A stretch of DNA of 38,428 bases from Thermobaculum sp. (lineage in GTDB: Bacteria; Chloroflexota; Chloroflexia; Thermobaculales; Thermobaculaceae), in assembly GCA_016782125.1 (NCBI GenBank), contig JADDPA010000095.1:1-38428 (forward strand), written 5' to 3'. Under the pieces are notes generated by a model, which had not been told where the DNA came from, did not search any database, and saw only the letters and a list, made by a program, of their open reading frames with translations. Made by a program: the position numbers and the translations under genes. Numbering within the stretch: the first letter of the stretch is position 1; each line of letters begins with the position of its first letter. Positions 17,268 to 26,125 of this stretch are shown one piece after another.

Positions 17268-18431
17268 ATGCAGAGGATCCGGGTCGGCGTGGTGGGATTA
17301 GGCGAAGTGGGGCAGATCACGCACCTGCCGATCCTGCAGGCGCACAGTGATCGATACGAGATCGGCGCGCTCTGCGACATCTCGCGCGAGCTGCTGCGCT
17401 CACAAGGGGAGCGCTACAACGTCGAGCACCGGTACACCGACGCCGGGGAGCTCGCGAAGCAGGACGACCTGGACGCGGTGTTCGTGCTCAACAGCGACGA
17501 GTACCACACCGAGTGCACGATCGCCGCCTTAGAGCACGGCAAGCACGTGCTCGTCGAGAAGCCGATGTGTCTCACCGATGCCGAGGCGGACGCGATCATC
17601 GCGGCCAGGGACCGCGCGGGCAAGGTGGTCATGGTCGCGTACATGCGCCGCTACGCCCCCGCCTTCCAGCGCGCCGTCGAAGAGGTGCGGTCGCTCGGCG
17701 GCATCCGCTACGCGCGGGTGCGGGACATCATCGGCCCGAACCGTCTCATGATCGAGCAGTCGAGCGTCGTGCACCGCCCGGACGACCTACCCGAGGACGC
17801 CATCCGGGACAAGCAGCGGCGGGCGGAACACCTGGTGCGCGAGGCCATCGGCGACCGGCACGAAGGGTTTGGGGGGGTGTACCGACTGCTGTGCGGGCTG
17901 AGCAGCCACGACCTCTCCGCGATGCGCGAGCTCCTGGGCATGCCCGAGCGGGTCATCGGCGCCGCGGTGTCCGAAAACGGCCGCTTCATCAGCGTGATCT
18001 TCGGGTACCCCGGGTACAACGTGGTGTTCGAGACGGGCACGGACAGCCAGCGCCGCTTCGACGCGCACATCGAGGTGTATGGGGAGTCGAAGTCGGTGCG
18101 CGTTCAGTACGACACGCCGTACATCCGCCACCTGCCGACGACGCTCACCGTTTCGGAGACGGTGGGTGAGGCGTACACGGAAACGGTGGAGCGGCCGACG
18201 TACACGGACCCGTACACGTGCGAGCTGGAGTACTTCCATGAGGTGGTCACGACCGGCGGCCAGCCGAAGACCACCCCCGAAGACTACAAGCAGGATCTCG
18301 TGCTCTTCCGCATGATCATCGACGCACTCAGCGAGGGAACCGCGGACATTGTCCATGACACAAAGCCGCCCAAGCAGGAGCCCAAAGACAATTTCTGGTA
18401 CACCAATGCTGATGGGTGGCCCGCGCTTTGA
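17268..18431 (+). CDS. Gfo/Idh/MocA family oxidoreductase
   Basis: An NAD(P)-dependent sugar dehydrogenase-like protein, 387 residues. The Rossmann motif is VGVVGLGEVG (about residues 6-15) and the catalytic-site motif EKP is at 97-99 in HVLVEKPMCLT, with the later SHDLSAMRELLG supplying the region where the family's catalytic His normally sits. Typical substrates are inositols, UDP-sugars or other pyranoses. It is divergent from the TIM-barrel isomerase, consistent with a shared catabolic task. GGGGGAG lies 3 to 9 bases before the ATG. A DNA-binding-like fragment follows in the same frame just after its TGA. Confidence 0.92.
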   Translation: MQRIRVGVVGLGEVGQITHLPILQAHSDRYEIGALCDISRELLRSQGERYNVEHRYTDAGELAKQDDLDAVFVLNSDEYHTECTIAALEHGKHVLVEKPMCLTDAEADAIIAARDRAGKVVMVAYMRRYAPAFQRAVEEVRSLGGIRYARVRDIIGPNRLMIEQSSVVHRPDDLPEDAIRDKQRRAEHLVREAIGDRHEGFGGVYRLLCGLSSHDLSAMRELLGMPERVIGAAVSENGRFISVIFGYPGYNVVFETGTDSQRRFDAHIEVYGESKSVRVQYDTPYIRHLPTTLTVSETVGEAYTETVERPTYTDPYTCELEYFHEVVTTGGQPKTTPEDYKQDLVLFRMIIDALSEGTADIVHDTKPPKQEPKDNFWYTNADGWPAL

Positions 18432-18710
18432 AAGGACGCACCCAAGGCGGAGCAGCTCAACTACCTCTGGTATCTCTGGGATCAGCACAACGTGCTGCTC
18501 AACAACAAGGGGCAGCCGGCCCGTAATGAGCATGGGCACTTCATAGAAAAGCTCAACACCGATCCTGAAAAGCTCAATGACTCAGAACTGGCGCGGCGGG
18601 TCGGCTTCAGCCCGCAGACAGTCAGGAGTTACATCGAGCGGTACAAGAAGACCGGCGAACGTGACGACCGAGCTCCCGGCGCCGGTCAAGGCAATCGACG
18701 GAACCACTAG
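18432..18710 (+). pseudogene. Helix-turn-helix fragment without a clear start
   Basis: Directly after the TGA of the dehydrogenase, in the same frame, 92 codons read as protein-like sequence ending at TAG 18708-18710. The first part is KAEQLNYLWYLWDQHNVLL, then a hydrophilic stretch, then NDSELARRVGFSPQTVRSYI, which looks like a helix-turn-helix. No ATG is present; the only usable start is GTG 18492, without a ribosome site. It may be a 5'-truncated remnant of a replication or DNA-binding gene, or a small gene with an unusual start. I do not recognise the family. Confidence 0.35.
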
Positions 18711-19118
18711 GGGACGGGGTTTAGTAGTTCTTCCTGCCAGTGCAAGACACCGCTGATCACCCTTTCTTCCTGACTAGCACTATGGCAAGGGCAGGTCCAT
18801 GGACTCCACAGCACCGGCTCCACGTGAGTACCCAAAGTGAACTCTATTCGCTCGTATCTTCTCGGCCAAAGATGCTCGACCTGTCTCCCGTCGGTGTTTC
18901 CTGAAGATCTCGCTCGCGTTAGGCAGGGGCGCTTGTCATGAGGGCCAATCCATACAAGGCCGTGGGTTGACAACCTTAGCGGGGATGCGGCGCATTATAA
19001 TAGTGATTTCGCCATCACGGTTATGCTGACGTCAAGGACACGGCAGCGGGTAATCCTGGCGCAATGCTCGCCATACATAGAGTCGATAACGAAAGCTTAG
19101 CGGGAGGCAGGGGAAGCC
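18711..19118. other. Intergenic region upstream of nicotinate phosphoribosyltransferase
   Basis: About 400 bases without a supportable gene. Near its end are a perfect TTGACA (18967-18972) and a perfect TATAAT (18996-19001), but 23 bases apart, too far for a standard promoter unless the DNA is bent by a regulator. The TTGACA sits in a dyad GGTTG-A-CAACC (18965-18975), a possible operator. I see no RNA gene here. Confidence 0.45.
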
Positions 19119-20483
19119 ATGTGGCGCATTTCCGAGATGCGAACCGGACTGTTGACGGATCTCTATCACCCGGACTCGGCCTATATCAGTTGGCGGAGCG
19201 GGCGCAATGAGCTCACGACCTTCGACCTGTACACCCGCACGGCACCCTTTGGCGGCGCCTATGTCCTGGTTGCGGGCCTGGAGCTGGCGCTCGACTTCGC
19301 CCGCAACTTCCGGTATGCCGACGAGGACATCGCGTATCTGAGCGAGATACGGGACTACGACGAGAGATTCCTGGAGGAACTCCGGCACCTGCGCTTCACC
19401 GGTGAGATACTGGCCCTGCCGGAAGGATCGGTCGCGTTTCCAAACGAACCGCTCATGCGCATCACGGCGCCCTTCCGTGAGGCACTGCTGCTCGAATCGG
19501 GCCTGCTCCACGCGCTGAGCGTGTCGTCGCTTATCGCGACAAAAGCGGCCCGCATCGTTCAAGCGGCCCAGGGCCGGTCGGTCGCGGAGTTCGCGTTTCG
19601 GCGCGTGCAGGAGCCGTTTCTCGCCGCCCGCTCCGCCTCGATCGGGGGATGCACCAGCACCTCGTTCGTCGCCGGTGCACGAGCCTATCGGTTGCGCGCC
19701 ACTGGCACCGTACCCCACGCGATGGTTCAGTTGTTCGAGACCGAGCGCGACTCCTTCATGGCGATAGCCGAGAGCTTCAACCGCTACACCCTGCTGCTCG
19801 ATACGTACAACACCGAACGCGCCATTCACACCGCGGTCGAGGTGGCGTGCGACGCCCAGCAGCGCCTGGGACACACCCTGGCCGCCATACGCCTCGATAG
19901 CGGCGACCTACATGCAGTGAGCCGCTATTGCCGCCGTGTGCTCGATGAAGCGGGACTGCCGGACGTGCGCATCATGGCAAGTGGAGACCTCGACGAGCAG
20001 AAGATCGCCGCGCTGGTGAAGCAGGAAGCGCCGATCGATGGTTTCGGGATCGGGACCATCCTGGCAGGGGGAGCGCTCGGCGCGGTCTATAAAGAGGTTT
20101 GGTACCAGGAGAAACACGTCGGCAGGGAAGCCAGAATCAAGCTCGCGGGCGCCAAGACGACGTGGCCGGGGAAAAAGGAAGTCTACCGCATCGGCAACTA
20201 TGTGGAAGATGTGATTCAGCTCGAGAGCGAGCCGGTGCCAGAGGGGGGATTCCGGATGCTCCGGCCGGTGATGGTCGGCGGACAGTTAATGCCGGGTAGC
20301 CAGCCACCAATCTCCGAGATCTGGGAGCTGGCACAGCACTCCATCGCGCGCCTGCCCGATCAGTACAAGACACTCGACAGTACGGAGCCATATCCGGTCC
20401 GGTTTAGCCAGGCGCTCCAGGACCTGCGGCGCTCGACCAGCGAGCAATTCCAGCGCGGCGGCGAGGTTCAGCCAAAGGAGTGA
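19119..20483 (+). CDS. pncB: Nicotinate phosphoribosyltransferase
   Basis: Salvages nicotinate into NAD by joining it to PRPP, forming nicotinate mononucleotide. The 454-residue protein begins with the family's LLTDLY motif, here followed by the unusual HPDSAYISW, and carries FDLYTRTAPFGGAYVLVAGL, the regulatory phospho-histidine region GTVPHAMVQLF (His 200), RLDSGDL and GFGIGTIL, a phosphate-binding loop. Length is near the usual 440-490. A purine-rich GGGAGGCAGGGGA precedes the ATG. It consumes PRPP, and an isolated prs-like gene lies 12 kb downstream. It converges with the PEP-utilizing operon, and a dispersed repeat separates them. Confidence 0.92.
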   Translation: MWRISEMRTGLLTDLYHPDSAYISWRSGRNELTTFDLYTRTAPFGGAYVLVAGLELALDFARNFRYADEDIAYLSEIRDYDERFLEELRHLRFTGEILALPEGSVAFPNEPLMRITAPFREALLLESGLLHALSVSSLIATKAARIVQAAQGRSVAEFAFRRVQEPFLAARSASIGGCTSTSFVAGARAYRLRATGTVPHAMVQLFETERDSFMAIAESFNRYTLLLDTYNTERAIHTAVEVACDAQQRLGHTLAAIRLDSGDLHAVSRYCRRVLDEAGLPDVRIMASGDLDEQKIAALVKQEAPIDGFGIGTILAGGALGAVYKEVWYQEKHVGREARIKLAGAKTTWPGKKEVYRIGNYVEDVIQLESEPVPEGGFRMLRPVMVGGQLMPGSQPPISEIWELAQHSIARLPDQYKTLDSTEPYPVRFSQALQDLRRSTSEQFQRGGEVQPKE

Positions 20484-20512
20484 TACAGACTCCGGCTGAA
20501 GGATAAGGCATC

Positions 20513-20660
20513 TGTCATGCCGAGCCTGCAAGGAATCCGTGGCACGGGCTGCGGATCCCCCACTGCGTTCGGGATGACATGCACCACGGTCCACGCCGTC
20601 TGCGTATGACTGGGTAATACAAACGTTGGCTAAACCGTAACAGTCGTGTCACCCCGAGCC
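20513..20660. repeat. Dispersed palindromic repeat, TGTCATxCCGAGC type
   Basis: TGTCATGCCGAGC (20513-20525) and GTTCGGGATGACA (20567-20579) are inverted arms matching at 11 of 13 positions, with GGAATCC and GGATCC inside. A further half-copy, TGTCACCCCGAGCC, follows at 20647-20660. This resembles intergenic 'TGTCATCCTGAGC...GGATGACA' repeats seen in many genomes. It lies between two convergent genes and may also act as a transcription end structure. Confidence 0.55.
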
Positions 20661-20702
20661 GGCAACGATTCCGTGGTCCGGGTTGACGGCGCTGCCGTGG
20701 CG

Positions 20703-22424
20703 TTAGCCGTGACCGTACCCGTCGCCTGCCGCCGCTGGAACTGGTGGTGCTGAATGCAGGATTCGGACGGTCCCCTGCTGTCCATCCACTTCCAGGGGTT
20801 GTCCCTCGTGCATCATCACCGTGGCTACGGACGTTCCCAACACCGCCGGGATACCATACTCGCGTGCAACCACCGCCGCGTGGCTCAGGATACCTCCCGT
20901 ATCGGTAACAACAGCCGCGGCCGTCGCAAACAGGGGCGTCCAGGAGGACGAGAGCGTTTGCGCCACGAGCACCTCGCCGCGTCTCAATCTGCCCGCCTCC
21001 TCCAGCGAGTGGGCGATCCGCGCCGGGCCACGCGCGATTCCCGTCGAGCCGGCGCTGCCCCATATGAGATCGGGCGCCACGGCATGCGCGCCAGTCGCGG
21101 ATCGAGACGCTCGGCTCATTGCCGGGCGGGTACCGAGTGCTGGCGGCGGGTCAATTAGGCCGAACCGCTCCATCTCGGCCCGTCGGGCAGCGGCCAGCGC
21201 CCGCAGATCGAGGTTAGCGAGATTGCTGCCAGCGTCGGCAAGCTCGACGGGCGTCAGATAGAAGACATCATCCACACGCTCGATAGCGCCGACACCGGCC
21301 AGACGTTTGCCAAACTCCAGGAAGACGCGACGTACCTGATACATACCACGAGCGTCGATCCAGAAGTTGTGGTCCTCCGAGAGCACAACCGCGTGCTGTG
21401 CTGCGTTCAGGAGAAACTCGAACTCATCACGCACTGGCGCCGGGTATCCCGCAAGGCGCCGCCTCGCCTCTGCAACAAGCAGATCTCGCCCTTCCGTGGA
21501 TGCGGCCAGTTCGGCCGCGAGGTCCCGGTCGGGCTGAGCCAGGTAGCCCTGGAGGTTCTCGATGACTGAGGTCGGGTCCTCAAGCCACGACGGATGGTCG
21601 AGGCTCAGTCCCTCACCCCGCTGCCCGTACTCCTCCAGATACGCACGCAGATCGACCAGAAACGCCTGCCCCTCAGGGAAGGTGCGGAGTGCCGGCACAA
21701 TCTCGGTCGGCGGGGTGCCCTTCAGCGCCCGCCGGACCGGTTCTACCGCAACTGCCTGCCTGCTCAACTGCCACAACGCCCTGGCAGCGCGCAAGATCTT
21801 GTTATCGAATCCGGTCAGCAGGCGGTATGCATCGAGCTTGCTTCCGCAGAAAAGCTCGATGTGCAACTTCCCAAACTCGCTGATCGCGCCGTGCATGGGC
21901 GATGCCAGGAGGAAGTGAATCTCCCACAGACGGTCGGCACGGGCCAGGGTCTCCTGCAAATGCACGACAAGGTCCGATATCGAGGCGGCCTCGAGGTCGA
22001 AGCTCTCCCAGTACTTCAGGCGTTCCTGGATCTCCGGCAGCCATTCCACCGACCAGAGCGTGTCGAGCCGGCCAATCGCCGCACGCAGGCGCTCGCGGGA
22101 GCGCCCGCGCCGGGCGGCCGCCACGGCCGGCGTCAAGTCAAGGGGAACGTTCGCGTGATACCGATAGCCGTTGATGTGTGCCATGCGGACATCGGCAATC
22201 GGCAGCTCATACGCACGGGCGGCCGCCGCAAGTCCCCGCCCAACCGCGTCCCCTGCTATGGCAAACACCAGGGGAGGCATCGGCCGGGGCCAATGCACGC
22301 GGTCCAGCGTCCAAAGAAGACTCTCATCCGCGGGGTTGTCCCAGTGGACCGGGAAGTCTGGCGGTGTCTCGATAGGGGTACCAACGAATGGATCTGGCTG
22401 AGTATCCCTCGGCAGTGTCTCCAT
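20703..22424 (-). CDS. PEP-utilizing enzyme, middle plus phospho-histidine domain (C-terminal half of a split PEP synthase/Rph-like enzyme)
   Basis: A 573-residue protein. It starts with a region like the central part of rifampicin phosphotransferase-type enzymes (FPVHWDNPADESLLWTLDRV), continues as a mostly helical middle region of about 400 residues, and ends with the swivelling phospho-histidine domain: TDTGGILSHAAVVAREYGIP, where the His carries phosphate between active sites. It lacks the ATP-grasp domain, which is encoded by the gene 4 bases upstream. Together the two proteins total 892 residues, close to single-chain Rph (about 865). The ATG at 22424 was chosen because it follows the upstream stop directly, with GAGGAA nearby. 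The acceptor substrate is unknown: antibiotic, pyruvate or another small molecule. Confidence 0.85.
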   Translation of the reverse strand: METLPRDTQPDPFVGTPIETPPDFPVHWDNPADESLLWTLDRVHWPRPMPPLVFAIAGDAVGRGLAAAARAYELPIADVRMAHINGYRYHANVPLDLTPAVAAARRGRSRERLRAAIGRLDTLWSVEWLPEIQERLKYWESFDLEAASISDLVVHLQETLARADRLWEIHFLLASPMHGAISEFGKLHIELFCGSKLDAYRLLTGFDNKILRAARALWQLSRQAVAVEPVRRALKGTPPTEIVPALRTFPEGQAFLVDLRAYLEEYGQRGEGLSLDHPSWLEDPTSVIENLQGYLAQPDRDLAAELAASTEGRDLLVAEARRRLAGYPAPVRDEFEFLLNAAQHAVVLSEDHNFWIDARGMYQVRRVFLEFGKRLAGVGAIERVDDVFYLTPVELADAGSNLANLDLRALAAARRAEMERFGLIDPPPALGTRPAMSRASRSATGAHAVAPDLIWGSAGSTGIARGPARIAHSLEEAGRLRRGEVLVAQTLSSSWTPLFATAAAVVTDTGGILSHAAVVAREYGIPAVLGTSVATVMMHEGQPLEVDGQQGTVRILHSAPPVPAAAGDGYGHG

Positions 22425-22428
22425 GCTC

Positions 22429-23388
22429 TTATTCTTCCTCGCAGGCTGAACGAGCGTCGAGCGTCGTGATCGGGCGGCACTGGAGCAAGTAAAGCTTTTG
22501 CGCGTGATACTCACACTCGATGTCCACGGGGCGGCCCGCCTCCGCCTCTAGCGCCAGGCCGATGCGGGCCATCTCGACGGCTTGTGCCTCGGCGAGCGCC
22601 GGACGGGTGCGCAGAAACGATGGCACCTCCACCTCGGGCGTGCCCGAATCGCCGGCCACTGTCATGTGCCGCTTCTTGGAGATCTGCCGGCCTACAACCG
22701 CCAAGTTCCCCTTGCTCACGCGGTACGTATCGGGCGTGACGGTCCCGCCGACGATGCTCTCGCCTAGTCCCCAACTGGCGTTGATGACGATCTCGTCACG
22801 CGCACCCGTGACGGGATTCGCGGTGAAGACCACTGCCGAGACATCCGCCACGACCAACTGCTGGACCAGGACAGCCACTCGCACACCCTCGATCGGCAGC
22901 CCCTGCTTGCGGCGGTACTCGATCGCGTGCGGCGTATGGAAAGACAGCCAGCAGTTCCGAACGGCATACACCACTGCATCGACGCCGACGACGTTGAGAA
23001 ACGTCTCGTGCTGACCGGCGAAGGCGGCGTCCGTGCCGTCCTCATCAACCGCAGAGGAGCGAACCGCCACTGCGGGGTTCTCCATCTCGCACAACGCTCC
23101 CAACTGGTGATACGGCTCGCGCACCTCCGCATGGAGATTCGGCGGCAGGATGAGTTGCCCTGTTTCCACCGATGCACCGACGGACGCCCGGTCAAAAGCC
23201 GCGGTGGTGAGGCTGAACCCCGGAGGCACCGGATAGTGCTCGGCAAGTCGGCTCAGGCTTGCAGCCTTCCCACCCACGAGGAACGGATCGTGACACTCGA
23301 TCTCGTCGAGCCACACGATGCTCCGTGACCCCTCGTGCGCCGGTGGGCCGTCCAGCAGCGCTCGCTCACGTTCCGAAAATGCGCTCAT
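22429..23388 (-). CDS. PEP/pyruvate-binding ATP-grasp domain protein (N-terminal half of the split enzyme)
   Basis: A 319-residue protein matching the N-terminal ATP-binding domain of pyruvate phosphate dikinase, PEP synthase and rifampicin phosphotransferase. Diagnostic segments are LVGGKAASLSRLAEHYPVPP, AVRSSAVDEDGTDAAFAGQH, the TANPVTG turn, NASWGLGESIVGG and, at the end, DIECEYHAQKLYLLQCRPIT. It should bind ATP and phosphorylate the His domain of the next protein. GGAGG lies 6 bases before the ATG at 23388. It begins 31 bases after the STAND gene and ends 4 bases before the partner gene, so all three are one operon. The long upstream open frame is only antisense reading of the STAND gene in another frame. 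Confidence 0.9.
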   Translation of the reverse strand: MSAFSERERALLDGPPAHEGSRSIVWLDEIECHDPFLVGGKAASLSRLAEHYPVPPGFSLTTAAFDRASVGASVETGQLILPPNLHAEVREPYHQLGALCEMENPAVAVRSSAVDEDGTDAAFAGQHETFLNVVGVDAVVYAVRNCWLSFHTPHAIEYRRKQGLPIEGVRVAVLVQQLVVADVSAVVFTANPVTGARDEIVINASWGLGESIVGGTVTPDTYRVSKGNLAVVGRQISKKRHMTVAGDSGTPEVEVPSFLRTRPALAEAQAVEMARIGLALEAEAGRPVDIECEYHAQKLYLLQCRPITTLDARSACEEE

Positions 23389-23419
23389 CCTGCCTCCTCT
23401 CAGGCGATCCGCCACCCGC

Positions 23420-26125
23420 TCACAGGTACTCCCCTTCTTCCAGCGCATATTCCACGGCCTGATCCAACGAGAGTTTCCTGCCTTCGGCCCATGCCGCCGT
23501 GAACACCGCGTAGTCTGTGTGCGTGCGCGCAGCTTCGATGAATGGCTCGTAAAAAGCACGGTCATTGGGCACCAGTGGAGCGTGCAGCGACTCACGCAGT
23601 GCCTCCGATGCCCCCCAGAGCCGTGCCGCCCGCTCGTTCTTCCCCTGGTCCGCGGCCACCGCCGCGAGACCTTCCAGGCAATACACGGCATTCCCTCGGC
23701 TGCCAACCTCCTCGGACAGTTTGAGCCCATAGGTGAGCAGACCGATGGCCCGGAACGGATTCCTGTCGAGCAGGGCAGACATCGCGAGCGTATTGAGGGT
23801 AAACACTGCAGTGGTCTTGTCCCCCAACTCCAGCAGCGTCGCGATGCTCTCCTCCAGCGCCCCCGAGACCAGTTCCAGGTCTCCCTGCCTCGCGGCCAGC
23901 CTGGCAATATACCCCAACATGATGGCAATGCCCCACTTGTTCCCCAGCGCGCGATAGAGTGCGAGGGCTTCCTCGAACATCGTGGTGGCGAGATTGAGGT
24001 CGTGCCGGTACAGGCCCACCATTCCCTGACCGCCAAGCGCCAGTGCTTCGCCGTCCCGGTCGCCCGCTTCGCGGAACAGCGCCAACGCCTGATCACATAA
24101 CGGGGCCGCCCGCTCGTGATCGCCCTGCCGAATCCGGATCGTCGCCGCGACGGAAACCGCCTTCGCGCGGGTGGCAACGGGCAACGATGCTCCCGTAGCC
24201 GTGATCGCATCCAACCAAGGCGGCACCGTGTTCTGGTGCCCGTGGGTCCACCAGAAGAACCAGAGCGCCCACGCCAGGCGGACCGCCGTCTCGGTGTCCC
24301 CCTTGTCCACCAGCCAGTTCAACGCCGCTTGCAGGTTGAGGTTCTCCTGCTCTAGCCGCCGCAGCCAGTCCAACTGTCGGGCGCCCCGCAGCTCGGGCGC
24401 GGCGGTCTCGGCCAGCGCGAGGAAATACATCGCGTGCCTGTCTCGGCCCTGCTGGCACTCTGCGCTTTGCTCAAGCTGTTCAATCGCAAACTGGCGAATC
24501 GTCTCCAGCATGCTGAAGCGCGGCTCGCCGTCGCCCTCATCCTGCTGCGCAAGGCTCTTGTCGATCAGCGAGGAAAGCCCTTCCAAAACAAAGTCTTCTT
24601 CATCGCCCCCGTAAACCGCCTCGACGGCCTCGAGCGTCCAGCCATGCGCAAACGCACCAAGCATCCGGAATAGCCGTCGCTCAGACTCGTCGAGCAATCC
24701 GTAGCTCCAATCAATGGCACCACGAAGCGTCTGCTGCCGCGCGGGGAGGTCCCTTGGCCCCACCGTGAGCAGCCCGAGGGAGTGTTGCAACCGCGCGAGG
24801 ATAGCCTCGGGCGTTAGGAGTCGCGAACGGGCTGCGGCGAGCTCGATGGCGAGGGGAAGACCGTCCAGGCGGCGGGCTAACTCGACAACGGCTGTAGCGT
24901 TCTCCTGCGTGAGCGTGAACCCCGGTCTGGCCGCCCGCGCCCGCTCGACGAAGAGTCGCACCGCGTCGTAGCGCATCAATGACGAGACACCATCCACCGC
25001 GGCGGGCGATTCGGTACCACGTCGAACCCTGCTTCTTGAGATAAACCGCTCACCACTTGCAGGCCGATCGGTTGCGTTGCGCAACGCAGTCATTTTCGCT
25101 CCCAGCACATCCGCGTCGGGCAGGGCGAGGGGCGGAACTGGAAACTCGTACTCGCCGGAGATGCGGAGCACTTCCCGGCTCGTTGCCACGACCTTAAGGC
25201 TCGGTGCGGCTGCCAACAGCTCGGATACCAGTGGAACGGCATCCATCACCTGCTCGAAGTTATCGAGCACGAGCAATATGTGCTGATCCCGAAGGTACTG
25301 CACCAGGTTATCGACCGAGGGCATCCCCGCCACTTCCTTCAGGCCAATCGCCTGGGCAATAGCGCCGACAACGAGATTGGGGTCCCGCAAGGATGCGAGG
25401 GCAACGAACCATACACCACCCTCGAAGTCCTCTCGGACTCGCGACGCCACCTCAATAGCCAGTCGGCTCTTGCCCACGCCGCCTGGCCCGCCAAGGGTAA
25501 CCAGCCGCACCTCCCGTCGCTGGAGTAGCGCCTGCACCGCAGCGGCCTCGGCTTCGCGCCCGACCAGCGGAGTGGGTGGCGTGGGCAGGTTGTCCGGGCG
25601 TCGCTCAGGTACCATCTCGACCACCGGGCGGGCCTCTGCCATCTCGAAGCGCTCGGTGAGCAGCACCATCAGGTCGTCCTCCAACAGCCGCCGCAACTGC
25701 GCCGCCGTCGAGAATCCCTTGTACGATACCGTGTCGTCGGACCGTATCCGATTGAGCAGGCCAGTGAGCCGCTCCTGCCGCCCCGGCGCGGGGCTCTTAA
25801 CGTAGATCAGCTTGGGCCGGTCGCCCGAGAGCAGGTACTCATCTTCCAGACCGGAGACCGACTCGCCCGGCGCGACCCAGCCGTAGCTCTCCCAGTATAT
25901 GCCGACGAAGATGTGGCTTTGTTCCAGGTAGGCGCGGTAGAGCTCCCGTGCCGGATGTGGCCGTGCCCCCAGCTCGAAAAGCACCGGGGCGAGCCGCAGC
26001 CGCGCAATCGCCGCGCGCGCCGCCTCACGCTCCGGCGCCAGCTCGCGCAAGGTTGAGCTCACAAACACCCGCAGTTTCTGGTCCGGCGTCCGGATTAAGA
26101 CCGGTGCTCCTGCCCTCTCTATCAT
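23420..26125 (-). CDS. STAND ATPase: DUF4062, NB-ARC and TPR repeats
   Basis: A 901-residue multidomain signalling protein. DUF4062 covers about residues 17-110 (KLRVFVSSTLRELAPEREAA...IFVGIYWESYGWV). The NB-ARC ATPase has Walker A GGPGGVGKS (212-220), Walker B ILLVLDN (283-289), sensor TSRE (315-318) and the GLPLAIELAA motif; about 45 extra, low-homology residues sit near 340-385. From about residue 600 on the protein consists of TPR-like helices. STAND proteins are off until a ligand meets the repeat domain, then oligomerise; DUF4062 would be the effector or adaptor. Start at ATG 26125 with AAGGGAG 7 bases upstream; the longer frame adds 38 unlikely residues. It leads an operon with a split PEP-synthase-like enzyme. 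It could be a regulator of that enzyme or part of a defence module. Confidence 0.9.
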   Translation of the reverse strand: MIERAGAPVLIRTPDQKLRVFVSSTLRELAPEREAARAAIARLRLAPVLFELGARPHPARELYRAYLEQSHIFVGIYWESYGWVAPGESVSGLEDEYLLSGDRPKLIYVKSPAPGRQERLTGLLNRIRSDDTVSYKGFSTAAQLRRLLEDDLMVLLTERFEMAEARPVVEMVPERRPDNLPTPPTPLVGREAEAAAVQALLQRREVRLVTLGGPGGVGKSRLAIEVASRVREDFEGGVWFVALASLRDPNLVVGAIAQAIGLKEVAGMPSVDNLVQYLRDQHILLVLDNFEQVMDAVPLVSELLAAAPSLKVVATSREVLRISGEYEFPVPPLALPDADVLGAKMTALRNATDRPASGERFISRSRVRRGTESPAAVDGVSSLMRYDAVRLFVERARAARPGFTLTQENATAVVELARRLDGLPLAIELAAARSRLLTPEAILARLQHSLGLLTVGPRDLPARQQTLRGAIDWSYGLLDESERRLFRMLGAFAHGWTLEAVEAVYGGDEEDFVLEGLSSLIDKSLAQQDEGDGEPRFSMLETIRQFAIEQLEQSAECQQGRDRHAMYFLALAETAAPELRGARQLDWLRRLEQENLNLQAALNWLVDKGDTETAVRLAWALWFFWWTHGHQNTVPPWLDAITATGASLPVATRAKAVSVAATIRIRQGDHERAAPLCDQALALFREAGDRDGEALALGGQGMVGLYRHDLNLATTMFEEALALYRALGNKWGIAIMLGYIARLAARQGDLELVSGALEESIATLLELGDKTTAVFTLNTLAMSALLDRNPFRAIGLLTYGLKLSEEVGSRGNAVYCLEGLAAVAADQGKNERAARLWGASEALRESLHAPLVPNDRAFYEPFIEAARTHTDYAVFTAAWAEGRKLSLDQAVEYALEEGEYL

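Noticed and set aside
18707-18973. An 88-codon minus-strand ORF in the gap before pncB
   Set aside because: No ribosome site, no recognisable motif and ordinary chance length for this base composition.
19032-19874. A 280-codon minus-strand frame opposite nicotinate phosphoribosyltransferase
   Set aside because: Antisense shadow of a gene with all expected motifs.
22429-24210. A 593-residue protein fusing an arginine-rich N-terminal region to the ATP-grasp domain
   Set aside because: The extra N-terminal part only reads the STAND gene in a wrong frame; the ATG at 23388 has its own strong ribosome site and matches the family start.
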